Shown here piece after piece: positions 14,104 through 26,862 of a DNA stretch of 64,000 nt; position 1 is the first letter of the stretch; every line of letters begins with the position of its first letter. A program made the position numbers and the translations under genes. Where the stretch lies: assembly GCA_036924285.1 (NCBI GenBank), contig JAYKYS010000015.1, positions 10,540,001 through 10,604,000 of the forward strand, in the 5' to 3' direction. The DNA comes from Asterella californica. Its lineage: Eukaryota > Streptophyta > Marchantiopsida > Marchantiales > Aytoniaceae. Below the pieces are notes generated by a model that made no database searches, was not told where the DNA came from, and worked only from the letters and a program-made list of their open reading frames with translations.

Positions 14104-14828
14104 TGTAACCATCCTTAGCTAGTTATGACTAAGACTAATGCGTCCCAATCAGAAGAAAAGTAGTCATCTCTAGTTACCTTACACAATTATTGATAAGATG
14201 AGCCTTGCACAATTATTGGTGAAACTAGATAAGATCCATGTGAAGCTCTGACACAAATCCAGGGAGGGCCGAAGGAATAGTGGGCTAGAATTTTCGAAGT
14301 CCACAGACTTAGCACACATCCGTTCCAACTCCGCGGATCCGTTCAGACTCCACAAACACACACTCCAACTCCACATTAAGGACAAGAGGATTCACACTCT
14401 TCCTCGTCTCCCTACCAAGCACACACACACACACATCCACAGTCAAGACACAAGCACTGAACCGACAATTTGATCTAACGACTCATAAGTTGACTCCGTC
14501 CTCGAATCAGGCGGTCTTGTGATAAAACGTACAAGACACCAACTCCAATCGATGGTCAACTACTCATGTCACTCACTCAGATCGTTACCTCAGACGTTCT
14601 CTCTCACGCTCGGATCGAGACCCTCGGAAAAACTGTCACTGTCATGCACTTATCCCAAAACTGTCATCTGCGATCGTCACTAGACTAACTTTTCTCGAGG
14701 ATAGTTATGTGTGTACACATCGGTCAATGATATGTAGTTGAGTGTATGATGTGAAAGTACTAAGTCATCAATCCGTGTGATGATTAGTGAGTGATGCAGA
14801 TGATGTGTAATCGTATCTTGTCTTTCTT
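14104..14828 (+). repeat. Interrupted, truncated 3' LTR
   Basis: The first part (14104 to about 14248) aligns with 8994-9154 of the 5' LTR. The match resumes at about 14729 (GTAGTTGAGTGTATGATGTGAAAG) and runs to about 14828. The final segment of the 5' LTR (from its TATA-like box to TTGCA) is missing. The middle is a foreign insert, annotated separately. Confidence 0.75.
14249..14710. other. Foreign insert of about 460 bp within the 3' LTR
   Basis: Relative to the 5' LTR, the sequence jumps from GATCCATGTGAAG into unrelated, less AT-rich DNA and returns at GTAGTTGAGTG. The insert contains a CA-dinucleotide run at 14419-14438 (ACACACAC) and CT-rich stretches. I saw no transposon ends or coding motif. 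It may be a small non-autonomous element or filler DNA from break repair. Confidence 0.6.
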
Positions 14829-15632
14829 CTGTTAACGGTTGAGTTGAGAGAGGCTGCTAGAAAAAAAGATTCAAAAGACAAAAAGTGTCACGTTTCACAG
14901 TTCTATGCACAACTTCACTATGGGAGTTCTAAATGGAGAAAAAAATTGATAAAAGAGAAGATCACGAGTATGTAAACACAAAAAATATCTTAGATTGCCC
15001 TATTCATTTGTGCACTCGCTTTGATATTCTGATGCTGACCGCAGTCAGAGAGTTCTGCTTTTCCCAAGAGACTCTCCTGAACATAGTGACACTAAATAGA
15101 TCACCTTGTGCATTATATTGTTCAAGATTGTACTAAAAATCAATTCTCAAGTTGTGAGGATACTGCATTTCATTTTTTCTTTTCTCTTATGCTTTCTTAT
15201 GATTCACGTTGCCATTGCACCCATGGTAGCTTCTAGAGTAATCATTTCATAAGTACTTGGTTCCCTCCATCTCGCACAAATTTCTCTAAAGAACCTATAT
15301 TGTTGTTCCAATACAGTACAAGAGAAAAACATGTATAAAGATAAACCTCATATCCACTTTATAAACTAATAAAATCGTTATCATTTGTAGCTAACGGATC
15401 GCAGAACTTAATTTTACTTAGAACTGGGTTTTTATTCTCTTAGCCATCATGATATTTTTCACGTCTAATGTCATTTTCCTTGATCTCAAACTGCTTTCAG
15501 ATTCTCAATTAATTAAAGAAACGAATTATCTCCCAGAATTCACGTTCTCTCTTTCCTTTCCTTCTTTGCTGAGTGCACTTTAGATGCATAATAATCGACG
15601 GTTACTACGTAGTATTACTATTTGGGACACCG
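14829..15632. other. Intergenic, nothing recognised
   Basis: AT-rich sequence after the gypsy element, with one 67-codon frame of no recognisable family. No RNA gene or repeat could be supported. Confidence 0.4.
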
Positions 15633-15740
15633 AAGATCGGTGTCTCAAGTGATTTAGCTTACAATTCTCTAAGATAAAGATAGTGGGTTCAATCTCTTGC
15701 GGGTACAGTTGGAGATGCATGCGCTACAAACTATTAACAA
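15633..15740 (+). repeat. tRNA-derived SINE-like repeat, copy 1
   Basis: The segment aligns with 33136-33230: both contain GGTGTCTCAAGTG.TTTAGCTTACA, CTCTAAGA.AAAGAT and GGGTTCAATC. TGATTTAGCTT (15650-15660) approximates the RNA polymerase III A box, and GGTTCAATCTC (15686-15696) the B box, about 36 bases later as in tRNA genes. The flanks also share CTGC.AACTAT-like sequence. A functional tRNA is unlikely because the acceptor stem does not pair, so a tRNA-related retroposon is the better reading. Confidence 0.5.
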
Positions 15741-18623
15741 AGTTTCTGGTCCGAGTCCAGCTGTGGCAGACTTCATTAAAAGTCTCATGGTTTGGGAAGA
15801 TCTGAAGGGAAAGAAATAACATTTATCATTTATCATTTATTGGAGTCTAATGATGAGAAGTTCATCATCAAATGAGTGAGACTAGAATCAGAGGATTGGA
15901 GACGCGAAATTGTTCCTCGTGAAGTTTTTACTTGGTAATAGAACTTTCTCTTTTGGAAGAGGAGAAGGAAAAGAGAAAATATGTCAGTCATGGTCACTGG
16001 CATAGTAAATGTGGAATTATAAGTAAATGTGGAATATTCTTACACGGACTCCTTACCGTGGAAGTAGGAAATCAAACGTATCTCAGTCTCCACGATCTCC
16101 CTTCAATGCGAGCATGTTCTCCTCCAAAATGCACTCCGAATGTGGAACCTGCACGAGGCAAGATACCATTTCAGTCGACTGTAGAGTCAGTGTAGACACC
16201 GTCTAATCCATCCTAACGGGATCCCGGGAGTGCTGTAGGACCTACCGGCCCGCCGCCACTTCTGGTGCCATTCCGATCTCCCGACAAGTCAGCAGACGTC
16301 CTGTCAGAGAAGTACGGACTTCGTTGACAAGAAGATGGTCATTTCGTAGCCAACATCTTCATCCGGTTCCTTCTTTGCTCGGCACGAAACGACAATCAAG
16401 TGAAACGAAAGTATGGTGTGACGTACAATTCATCCACATTGGCTTTGCGTTGTGGTCGCTCCACACCACTCTAACGTGGTCGCGGTGCGTGGGTTGAGCC
16501 GTCGTCCCGAGAAGGTTTCCGGCAGGACGAACCTCCACTACGTAACAGGAAACGTTTCGTCCTCGGCCGTAGCCGTTTACGGACAATGAATGGATGAATG
16601 AGACGTCCTATTTCAACCACCAAACTCCAGTCATACCGCCGTATACGTACCTCGTTCGACGTTTTCTTGATATCCCGTGAGTCCCGTAAGCTGCTGAATA
16701 TTCGGCATTATAGGGAATTTGTCTGGAAGGATTCGAGTTCCGCCTGGCCAAAGGATCACGTGGACGACTCGAATCAGGGGTTAGCCAGTTGGAGAAGCCG
16801 TAACGAGACCCCATATATATATATATATTTTATAGACGGGGAATATGGTATGCGAAGAAGGACAAAAGGAAGCAAATGAGAACAGAGGCTTCAAATGGAA
16901 GTGTTGAAGAGGAGACGAGAATGAAGCTGAGCGGCGTGGTGAACAAGGTGCGAGAAAGAGGACGAAGACTTTCGTAGATGTTCTTCGTTTCTTTCACTTT
17001 ACAATATGCTCCTTTGCTTCGGTCTGAGCATTGGGCGTCAAAATGAGCCCCGGTCCCCTCTGTGCAGTGCTCCATCCATCTCTCGAGGTGTCGACCACGA
17101 CGCGTAACGTTCTTCCGCTCGTACCACGACCTTGACCACCTCCGACTGAGTCAAAGTCAATTGTTGAGAAAGGCTCCATGGACTCCTGGAGAGTTAGGGC
17201 AAAAAGGGCCAACTTGTTTCTGCTGTGGAACGCTTATGCAGGAAAGGCGAAACGTCGTCCCCAGTGGATAACCCTTTTTTGTCCAGACGACCAACACATA
17301 CAATGCCCAGGGTCGCTTTTCTTGCTTGTGTTTGGCTCGGTGAAATTCCTTCTGCCACCTTAAAGTCGCAGCACCTTAAAGTCATGCCCAGGTGCATGTC
17401 TCCTTGATAGGTCTCCTGTGTGGGAGCTAAGGCGACTCTAGTGATGGATTACTGTGAGTTTGTGGCGTGCTACAGTACTCTTAATCAGTAGTCAGTAGCT
17501 CAAGCTTCGGAGATGGGTGATCATCTCGTCGGGGGCGTCGTTTGTCCATAAGAGTGTAACTCGTGGAGAGCGCAGGGAGTTTGGTGGTACAGCTTTCGAC
17601 AAGAGGCCTAGAGGCAGTGACTGCAGCAGCAGTCAAATCACGTGTGAAATCTTCGTACAGTGGAATCGATTCGAGAGACTCACGATGCATGGAGCTGATT
17701 GAGAATTTTCAGAGCCATCCATAGATGACAGCTCATAAATATTCATTGATCAGTGCTTCTTTTGACATGATGAACTTGATGAGACGCTGAGAGAACATCA
17801 AAGTGCACATGACTGACGCTTGTTGGAAGCCTCCTATTTGACACTGCCGAATGCGAGGCTGATTCGCGTACTTCGGTTTTCGGAACTCGCATGCCCTTCA
17901 TTCCTGAAATAGCTCCGGAACAGACGGGTTGAATCCCTCTATCAAGACGAAGAACCGCAACCAGGGACACATGTAGAAGAACACATGGCCTCCAGAGGAC
18001 CCGGTCGGACAATTTATCGTGGATTCCAAATTGGTCAACGGTAGTGACTGTAGTTCTGAGATTCTTTTCATGATTTTGCACCACACCCAGTATTACCCAC
18101 CGATCGGAGCCAAACCTACCAGTCCACCCATCCGTCGTGGATTAGAATATCCAAATCGTAGAATCTTCGACCCATTTGGTACCTCCTCACAATGACCAGT
18201 TAAGCGGCTTCAGCCCCTACCTGGAGTAACCTAGAAGGCACTGATTCAACAGTACATCCATTCTTTCTCAAGGCGGCACGTCATGTCTGAACGTGATCTT
18301 TGTAACCTGAATCCAGTCTTGCAGTTCATCAACGTAGCATAAAGAAGGGCGTACCCCTCTTTGTGCTAGGATGGTTTGCAGGAACCTTGTCTCACAACCA
18401 GGTAAAACAGCATACTGACGGAACCATTCAGTTTGCAGCATTGAGTGGAATTGGCGATATGAACGATAACCCATCAGCAACCTCAGGTAAGGACAAGCAT
18501 CGAACTCGTTGCTGACCCTTCAGAAGCTGAAGTTTTTATTCACAAGTTGGGAGTTCCCAACCCAAATGAACGGAGCGTCATGAATGTGATATTTTCGAGA
18601 GGACTCCTCTCCTGAACTTATGC
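15741..18623. other. Higher-GC intergenic block, no gene assigned
   Basis: Many overlapping frames of 60-113 codons exist on both strands, the pattern expected of higher-GC noncoding DNA. None reads as a known protein. The part below 18.6 kb probably includes the 3' untranslated region of the ankyrin gene. A TA-dinucleotide run lies at 16812-16828. I could not find a confident splice chain or RNA gene. Confidence 0.4.
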
Positions 18624-20159
18624 CTAATCCACCTCGTCATCGTCATTCTCATGGAAAAGATGAGTTAGTGCAACTTTTGCTTTCTTCCTCTTGGGACCAA
18701 TTACGACGTTCGCATCTTCTTCCCTCTCATCTACTACGTCCCTAGAAACCGCGGTCGGTTCTTGAGCCACCAGCGTCTTCTCTACATCTGTAGGCCTGTC
18801 TGCTACAGATGCGCTTTCTTGATCGGGCCTCTCGCTTACAGTGATGGAGTTTCCTGAAACATGGGCCTCAGCTTGACTAGTGGCTTCCTCTTTCTCGTCC
18901 TTCGCAGCCGCTAGCTGTTGTCTGGGCTTCTCCTTGCTCTTTGCTCTGCGATTGTCTCGTTCAACCTCAGCTTCCTTGAGAACAGAACGCAAGCTTTCGT
19001 CACGAATGAGATCGACTGGTTTTTTCTTCGCCTTATTTTCTGTATCAAGATTAGCTCCTTTCTTGACCAGTAACGTGATAAGCTGTGCATTGCTGCCTTG
19101 AGCTGCGAAGTGCAGTGGAGTCATCCCCTTCCTAGTTCTGGCATTCACATAAGCTCCAGCCAGGAGAAGAGTACGCACTACATCTGTGTGGCCCTTCTGG
19201 CTGGCGAAATGGATGGATGTCATGTCATCTTGAGCTGCTGCACCTACATCTGCATTTGCATTGCACAGCACCTTCACCACCTCTGCATGCCCGGCCCATG
19301 AGGCAATATGGAGTCTGGCCGAAGCAGTTAAGAGGAACCGTCCAATGAATCACGGGCTCCGTGAGGACCATCGTTTTATAGTATTTCCAGGGGGAACAAA
19401 TTCTAAATTAGCGTACAACTTCCATCCAAGTAAAGACGACTGACTTGGCTCTATTCCCTCCTCACAGATTAGTCTCTAAACAGTTTTATCCAGAAGTACA
19501 ATCTTTCTTCTGCTCTTGGTCCTACTCTAATTGTGAGGGTTGATGCGGAAGACGCGAAAAGGTCGGAACTTCACAGTCTGCAGGACCAGAAAAGGGGACA
19601 GACTGATAAAGGTTCCGGATAGACTCCAGCAGAGGAGATGACTTTCGTGTTTCCTCCAGTCGCATGCACTGGAGCTCAAACTGCCTCCTGTAAGTTCATC
19701 GAAATTCTCTATCCAACTGGATGCTGCTAGACAAGCTTGTACAGCATATAGGTTTATGCAGTAATGGACCATTCCGACAGACTCTCTGGTGTTCATTGTC
19801 GCTGCCGACGAAGTACCTAACAGTTACAACGTTACTCTGTACGAAGACCGACAGTGCGACATTTCAAATCGCACGTACATCTGCGAGATAATTCCCAAGG
19901 TGCTATTTTCCTTGGGAATGGATTCAAGGCATTTCGGATTGTAATTCCCGCTACTTGCAAGAGATAAATTGCATGAAGGAAAGGACTAAGGAAGCGTAGG
20001 TATGAGCGTATTTCAAACGTCATAGACAGATCAGAAGGACTAGAGAGGATACGGAGTTCTCGAGTGTCTATCGCGGTCATTTATGGCTTCGGTGTTGGCA
20101 GACAGCAGCCGTTGAACATTTTCTACATTTCCTTCCCTGGCAGCTTCATGCAGCGACAT
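18624..20159 (-). CDS. Ankyrin-repeat protein, two exons
   Basis: The predicted coding exons are 20159-20053 and 19314-18624 (minus), joining GT and AG sites with the frame kept: 798 nt, 265 residues. The junction falls inside an ankyrin repeat and restores its RTPLHIA signature, which strongly supports the splice. An N-terminal SLHEAAREGNVENVQRLL repeat is followed by three more repeats (TPLHIASWAGH, TSIHFASQKGH, TPLHFAAQ) over about residues 1-140. The rest is a charged, Lys/Glu-rich tail with a basic KRKKAK patch near residue 247, a possible nuclear signal, and an acidic end. Ankyrin repeats bind other proteins, and no enzymatic domain is present. An upstream in-frame Met at 20312 would add 51 residues made of duplicated DNA. 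I prefer the Met at 20159 because it opens the first repeat. The exact family member was not recognised. Confidence 0.8.
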
Positions 20160-20178
20160 CGCCCGCGGCAGCCTCCAG

Positions 20179-20325
20179 GTAGCAACTAAGAATTTCTTAC
20201 AGTGGAATCGAGAAAGAACCTTCGTAGCAACTAAGAATTTCTTACAGTGGAATCGAGAAAGAACCTTCGCATATATCAACCAATCAGTGGAATCGAGAAA
20301 GAACCTTCGCATATATCAACCAATC
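20179..20325. repeat. Two nested tandem duplications at the 5' end of the ankyrin gene
   Basis: A 45-bp unit beginning GTAGCAACTAAGAATTTC is present at 20179-20223 and, identically, at 20224-20268. A 40-bp unit beginning AGTGGAATCGAGAAAG occurs at 20246-20285 and 20286-20325. The second overlaps the end of the first. Identical copies imply recent origin. They occupy the leader or promoter side of the ankyrin gene and duplicate splice-like GTAAGAAA and TTCTTAG sequences on the minus strand. Confidence 0.9.
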
Positions 20326-23034
20326 ACTCACAGAAAATAATCCGATAGATGTCGTATACACTCCAATCTAGCGACGCGGAGTAGATGTGACATACGGCAT
20401 CATCCTCTCCAAGACCTTCAACTGCGATCAAAGATACGCAAGATTAGAAACAGAAATATCCTCATGGATCCGACCCAACAAGGATATGCATGTCGTTCCT
20501 AAACCCTGTACCCTTGGCACGACCGACCATCAATTCACTCCTACCCAACGGAAGTTCGAATTCTGCGGTTTCGAGTATCTCCCTCTTTCTCTCTCTTGCT
20601 CGATTCCTGGAAACATAACGCACGCCAAAGCACGAAGGGACGGCGGGGCCGGGCTTGGAATCTGTGGCCACTGGCAGGTTTGACCAGATAATGCGAGCCA
20701 GAGTGTAGTGGCACTCCACAGTTACCTTTCTGATCACAAGAGACGCAAGCTCGGTATGTTTGCTCAGCGGTGCTCTCTATTCAAGTAACATCATTCCTCC
20801 TCCTCCCGGTCTTCAGGTTTACCAATGCAAACCAATACCTTGAACACATCTTTTAGGTTTCCTTTCCGTCCCGACCGCTTCCAAACCCTGGGGCTGATAG
20901 CCACTGAGAATACGTGCCCTTACTTCTTCCTTATCAGTGTACTCGGACCTTAGCCCTGATGGATACTTCCAGTGAATCTAGCAAATTGAACCAACAGCCG
21001 AACACTGGTGTATGAAGGTTGTAAGGGCGTGAAGCTTTGTAGACAAACAGTCCACGTTGGCACCGAAGCGCTGCTAGAGTAAGAACGGAAGCCATTCTGA
21101 GTCACCGGCATGTATCATCCAGAATGCCGATCCCGTAAGGACAGGATTCGTGTTAAAGCTACTCATTCGTGTTAAAGCTTCCATTCTTGCATGCGGAAGA
21201 AGCAGTTCCTTGCTCACATTCGAGCTGTCCAGCAGCAAATGTGCTGCTTACGTAGAATGACAGCCAAGTCTGCGCGCCCCCTGCAGCTGTAACGGTCAAA
21301 AAACGAGAATACTGAAACTTCCTTGAAGAAAACACCTACTTGGACCTCGATGGTAATTTTACGTAGTCGCGGACGGACTGGCTCCGACCGAATCGTGCTC
21401 AGCAAAATACTGCTTTATCAAGAGCCTCCGCTATTACCTACTATGCAACATCTCTTGCTCATCCGCTTCCAGCAATTATGGACATATGATCACGCCAGAC
21501 GAGATCCAGAACCCCTCCCAAAAGATCTCTCCTGTGGCGATGGGAAGCACAATTCCATCTGTATAATTATATGTCTCCACTTCATTTCGCAACGCGTGAA
21601 CCTTGAGCTCTTGTCTAGAATCCGAAACACATTTGTCGCCGCAAACAATTACCGTGTCATCAGAGAGTTGAGGCAGGCACTTCAGATGCAGGGTAACATG
21701 TCAGATACCAGCTCGGCCCTATGGCCCTGATGATTGCTCTTGTTTAGAAACCGGACACACTTTGCCTAATCAGAAGTATCCAGCGCTTCAAGTTGCTTGG
21801 CAGTCAAGGTGCAAAGAATACAGAGCTGAACGATGTCCAGCACGGCCTTGTTTCACCCATGGTAACTCTATGATATTTGATTTATATCTTTGTGACAAAC
21901 AAGTGCGTTCCAACAACAGATTACCACTATGCAGGCTACGTAGCCTCGCAAGAGCTGAAATCAGGAAATGTTCAAAACTTCGGAACTTCGTCTTTGCCGT
22001 GTCCAAATCAGCACAAGCATGCCCCTTACCAGTTACTCCGGGATACACCTATACTGACGGCAGCACTAATGAGGGGAGACTCTTCCAGTTTACGTACCAT
22101 GAACAAGCAATCATGATCATCCTAGAACGAGCAACGACAACCCGCGATTAGACTCCGGCAGTTTTGCACTCCTTCGGGATTGTGAACTTTGCATCGAGGT
22201 TAAGATTCTAAAATCAAGTCCTATTTTTCTAGACTCGATTATCACGACTCCAGACCTTGGAAGAAGGAGCAACTCAAGATGCAAGACAGAATACTGATAA
22301 CTAATTCTCTCATCAAAACTGGGGACACCAGTTTCGAGCTCGGACTCTTCAGGCTTGGCGAGCACCGGACAAACACCAGCCGAAAGAGCTAACTATCACC
22401 TTTATTGCAGCTGATAGGTCCCCTGAAAAGGGATTCCAGACAAAGGCGTGCGTCCAAATAAGGTGGCCTTCTCTCACACCTGGTGGGGGAGAAGGCCTAA
22501 GTTCGTCACAGTTGGCATTCCTTGTCACAGTGGACGATAACCTCATTCTACACAGATCCCACAACTTCAGATATGTGTGGAGTTTCTGTTCAGGTATGTC
22601 GGAACATGCCCAAAAGGCCTTTCCGCCAGTGATCCGCAAACAGTCCTCTCCTTATCCGATGTCGCGCAGACCGACAGGCAACTGTAGAGTTGCCTGTCAC
22701 TGTGTAAACAAACCCGGACATCACCAGGGTGGAGGGCTCCCGAGTTGGATGATGCAATAATCTGCCGCTTCAGTTGACAAGCTCCAAGCTTGGCCCGTGA
22801 CCCTTGTTATAAAAGGCCATCGACAACAATTGTAACAGCTGCAACCGACTCAATGTGTGTCTCCTTCTATAGATCGACCTTGAGCTGGTCACTTACTGAT
22901 TAAGAATGCCCTGGGTTTGCTGAAAGTACGAACATCCTGGCATTCTTCACTGGAATATCCTTCGCGGCACTCTGGAAGCAAAGCACCCTCCTTGCCAGCA
23001 CACGTCAATATTCCTAACCTTTGAGAGTACATAA
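20326..23034. other. Intergenic between ankyrin and hyccin genes
   Basis: Frames up to 135 codons occur on both strands without family resemblance. The left side should contain the ankyrin gene promoter and the right side the hyccin 3' untranslated region. No exon chain, RNA gene or mobile element was recognised. A TATAAAAGGCC on the plus strand at about 22809 has no supportable gene after it. Confidence 0.4.
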
Positions 23035-26000
23035 TCATGATGGCATCAAGAACATATCTGACTTTCTAGGCTTGGGTGGCGTAGAAACAGAACTCAGGGA
23101 CGAGGATGGGGCAGTCGCTCGCGCTTCAGCAGCTGCGTTGGCATCTAGTCGTACCAGACTCCGCGCGGCCATAATAGCTTCCGGAATTAGATCCTGAGAA
23201 GCACGCACATATAGAGCGCGTGCTGCGGCAGCCGCTGCTTCCTGCACATCCGGAGTGGTTAAAGAAGACATGAGGCAATGCCCAAGAGCCTTAAAGATGG
23301 GCCGCAAAAGATCCAGTGGAAGTGCCAGCTTCACGCCAGCTTCATCGGCTTGAACACTGCTGGTTGCCGAGTTGAAAGAGACGGAACCCGGTGCAGATGA
23401 GAAGGCAGCATCTGCGAGCAACGGCAGTGACAACGAAAAAATTAAGCTTACTGTGGATTGCCCTCACTCATCTGTGCGGCTGTCAATGGCTGCGGTACAT
23501 ATGATAACTGAACTTCTACCTTTGATACAACATTCATTCTGGCCTTTTGGACGAGCAGTTGCACCAAACCAGAGACGTCCTCATACATCATTACAGAAAG
23601 ACCTTGTCCCGTTTACGCTGCTAAGACTAGCACGATCATGGTTACATAACGAGAAAAGAGAAAGTGAATCCATGAATACCGGACGATGTTCTATCGATGT
23701 TAACCGCCTTATCCGCCTTTTCGGTGAGAACAGCCTTGCCTTCCCCCAATGTCCGGTGATGGGGTGGCTGATCGAAAACCGCTTGGCTGACTGCTATTGG
23801 CTCTCCACTTGCATATGCGTATCCTACCTCCGGAGCATGCACTCCATCAGCTTCTGGTTGCACAGACTCGACTGTCACAAGCGCCAGCTTCGCAATCTCA
23901 TCAACTTGAGAGGCCCATGGACAGCCCATCACAGTCCATCTGCGAAACACATAAGCCTTTGTCGGTACAATACGTCGGCTAGAAGACCAGAATAAACAAG
24001 ACAACGGGAGACAGTGGCAAATACAAACAATTGCCTCCCGACGAAGTTGATAAAGCTGGCTAAAGGAAACAGCGTGGATCTCTGGTGACACTTCTGACTG
24101 ATCGTGCCCATTGACAGTCGATGATACTTGGCACTATTCACTGCAAGACTAGGCGAGTGGCGCAGTTTGTAGCTTCAGCAAGCACCTTCTAGCATGCTGG
24201 CAAATCTCCAGCTTAGCCTTTGGAGGCATGCTGGAAATTTTCTTGCAAAAAAGCTCCAAGGCCAGTCCAACAATACCAGCCCTCTTTGTGCTTTTGACCG
24301 CTGTTTGTGGCTCCAAAGGCGCAGATAATTGCTCGGCATACTGATGCACCTGCGGTAAGGAAGACCAATTCAGCGCAGCGATTCCAGGCAAGTATACTTA
24401 AAATATGAAGCTGCACTAAAATAATCCACACAAAACTAAGAAGAACAAACTACAGTAGCTTCCAATCATCAAGAACGAACGGGAAAAGGTCTGATGAATG
24501 ACCGATTAAGCTCAGAAACATGAAGTATGCCACAAGACACACTTACGACATAGTTTCTGATCAGGACAAGATGGCAAAATGGATTGATAATAAGTAAACA
24601 CCGAAATACAGAGAACTAACTTACATCATACTCATGTAGCTCTTAAAAAGTTTACCAGCAGTCTGACAGAAGTTTTTCCAAGTTAAATCTTGCATCATGA
24701 AAGGTGAAACAAAAGACGTGAAGTATGCATAGGGAGGGTGTGGGAAGCCAAGTAAATGTCTGCAGTAGCCTACGCAGAAAGTACAGCAGAGGACAAGTAT
24801 TATATTCTGGTTAGCACCGTGATGCAAGAGCTAACCAGGTACACTTGTAAGTAACCCGTGAATTTAAAGCACCAAGACGTACATCGCAAGTAAAATAGCA
24901 TAATTATAGGCCAAAACTGTCCATTTATATTCGCGAATGGTGTGCCAGGGATTCAGGATATTGGGGCTGTACAGAAAGAGCACATTTCCGGGGTCAGGAC
25001 TCCTGGTAAGGGTAACTACTCTTTAAGATGAGACGCGGACTAATCTACGCGTAAGCAAACAGACTTGACCAAAGATCCCGACAGGAACGAATCCCAACAG
25101 GATCTGTAAGCAGCGCGGAGATAGTCCTCTTGACATAACATACGGCAATCCAGAATTTCTGAGACTGATACAAATCATACATAGAGCAACAAGTAAATGA
25201 AAACCTCTGCTGAAAGGAGAATGAAGTCCAGCAAACGGGGTTGGCAAACACTCAACTAGAGTCAGAGCTTAACGTAAGAGCGAAGAGTAAACCACAGCCA
25301 CAACAAGGAATAAGGAAAAGATACCATAGTCATACCATACGATGAGAAAAACCACGATCACAGAGCAAGCAAAAAGTCATACATCCATGTACAGAATGCC
25401 TGTGAATCAGCCTTCTGCCCAAGACTCACCGCAAACCGCACTATGTGGTGAGTAGGTGTGCATCCAGTACCTAATTACCACATACACACCGAGCATGCTT
25501 GTATCCACACTTCCTAGCATGCACACCGGCTTTATTCTGACTTCAGCAGCACCAAGCAAGAGATGAACAAACAGCATGCAACAAATGTTCTACAGTTTTT
25601 CCAAAACAAAAATCAGAACTGAAGCAGAGTCCGAAAGGGGGATAAAGGATGTTAATGTTAGACCTGAGGTGCTCCTTGGGTTCTAGCCACTGGTTTGGGT
25701 GTGTGGTAGAGACTAGGTTGCGACAGGCTAGGAAGATGTATGAGAAGCGGCCGACCACCACGAGACTTCGACTCCTCCGTATAGAGGGCTAGAAGCACTG
25801 CTTCAAAACCTACATTACAAGCAGCACCAATAAATGATTAGCTTTGATTCCATGAGGCCATAGTGCAAGGATATGATGACGACTGTAAAGCACATAAACA
25901 ACTTTTGGTAAGTCTTTACCCGCCAGAGGTTCGTCGTTATCGCCACAAGCACGCGAGAAATAAACACCACAGAGAGCGGGCATGTATCGAAGTACCACAG

Positions 26001-26862
26001 CTTGGAGATGCGGGTCTCCTGTTTGGTAAGTCTCATACAACCATTGACACAATTCATCACCGGCCTGGAATAAAACATACAGTCATTCAGTGGCTTCTTC
26101 GGAACAACTCAAAAGTCTTGAATTTTCAATACTTCCCGCCCTCTTTATCGTCTGGAGATTTCCCCTGGGGATACCCGTGTTGAACTGTAAGAACTCTTCT
26201 TGGAACACATAACTGAAGAAAGTTGCGTCAAACGTACAGTACTTTCAGTTAATTCTCTGCAAGGACCTGAACTCTCCATGAGCACGTCTGAACGAAGCAT
26301 AGAAACTCTTGGCCACAGTGGCCTGTGCTTGTTTGGCACCTCACTGACAAGAGTTCGTAGTGCTTTCTAATTGGCATGATCTAGAGAAGTGTGTGTAGGT
26401 GTAGAACCCACGAAGGACTAAGCTACTATTAGGTTACCTTTCCCGACGATGAGTCCGATATCCTAGAATTCATGGCATCAACAACAGCTTCATTTTCCAT
26501 AAGATCCTTGGTTGGGTATTCAGATTCCTGCAACCCAAAATTTGGATATCGTGTCCTCAGCTTATCATAAAACCGACCAGCCTTAAACCTTTTCCAAATA
26601 CAAACCTAGCGTTGGCAATTTGCGACTACGAATCACCAAGCCCTACGAGAAATACATCTAAGCAGTGTATAGACGGGTCTAAGCGCACAATTATCCATAA
26701 ACGGACTTAGGAGGACATCTGTCCAGAAATCACCTTGAGCTGCTCACTGAAGTCAAAATGACCCAGCACTTGACTCAGAGCATCAATTCGTGTGCGCGCA
26801 AGCTCCATCGGATCCCAATTCCCTTCGCTCCCTTGGTATACTTGAAATCCAACTCCTGGCAT
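23035..26862 (-). CDS. HYC: Hyccin-domain protein, plasma-membrane PI4-kinase complex subunit
   Basis: Hyccin (FAM126-type) proteins are subunits of the complex that recruits PI4-kinase alpha to the plasma membrane, where it makes PI4P. The predicted exons (minus) are 26862-26734, 26581-26438, 26064-25920, 25809-25664, 24349-24186, 23978-23828, 23489-23452 and 23359-23035. All junctions are GT-AG, phases agree, and the product is about 413 residues. Family signatures: LCQWLYETYQTGDPHLQ with VVLRYMPALCGVYFSRA (about residues 95-128), LAGFEAVLLALYTEES (137-153), LPSLSQPSLYH (163-173), LEPQTAVKSTKRAGIVGLAL (199-218), FRRWTVMGCPW (about 255-265), and a C-terminal helical block LDLLRPIFKALGHCL followed by an Ala-rich helix. 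The short exon at 23489-23452 and the acceptor at 23359 (or 23356) are the least certain. The 91 residues before the hyccin core were not matched to anything. Confidence 0.85.

Larger units (their letters stand above)
8994..14828 (+). mobile_element. Decayed Ty3/gypsy chromovirus LTR retrotransposon
   Basis: The order is LTR, primer-binding site, gag, zinc knuckle, protease, reverse transcriptase, RNase H, integrase, chromodomain, polypurine tract, second LTR. Integrase after RNase H and a C-terminal chromodomain define the chromovirus branch of Ty3/gypsy. The two LTRs share blocks such as TTAGCTAGTT.(G/A)CGACTAAGAC-like starts and ATCAATCCGTGTGATGA, but differ at many positions. The coding region carries many stops and frame changes, so the copy is dead and old. 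The 3' LTR is interrupted by foreign sequence and loses its last 90 or so bases, so no target-site duplication can be read. Confidence 0.85.

Noticed and set aside
16598..17700. Cluster of overlapping 60-93 codon frames on both strands.
   Set aside because: The density reflects higher GC and few stops. No motif, splice chain or consistent strand was seen.
25023..25251. Minus-strand frames of about 70 codons between hyccin exons.
   Set aside because: They lie in the intron between 25664 and 24349. The flanking exons join in phase without them and restore the known protein.
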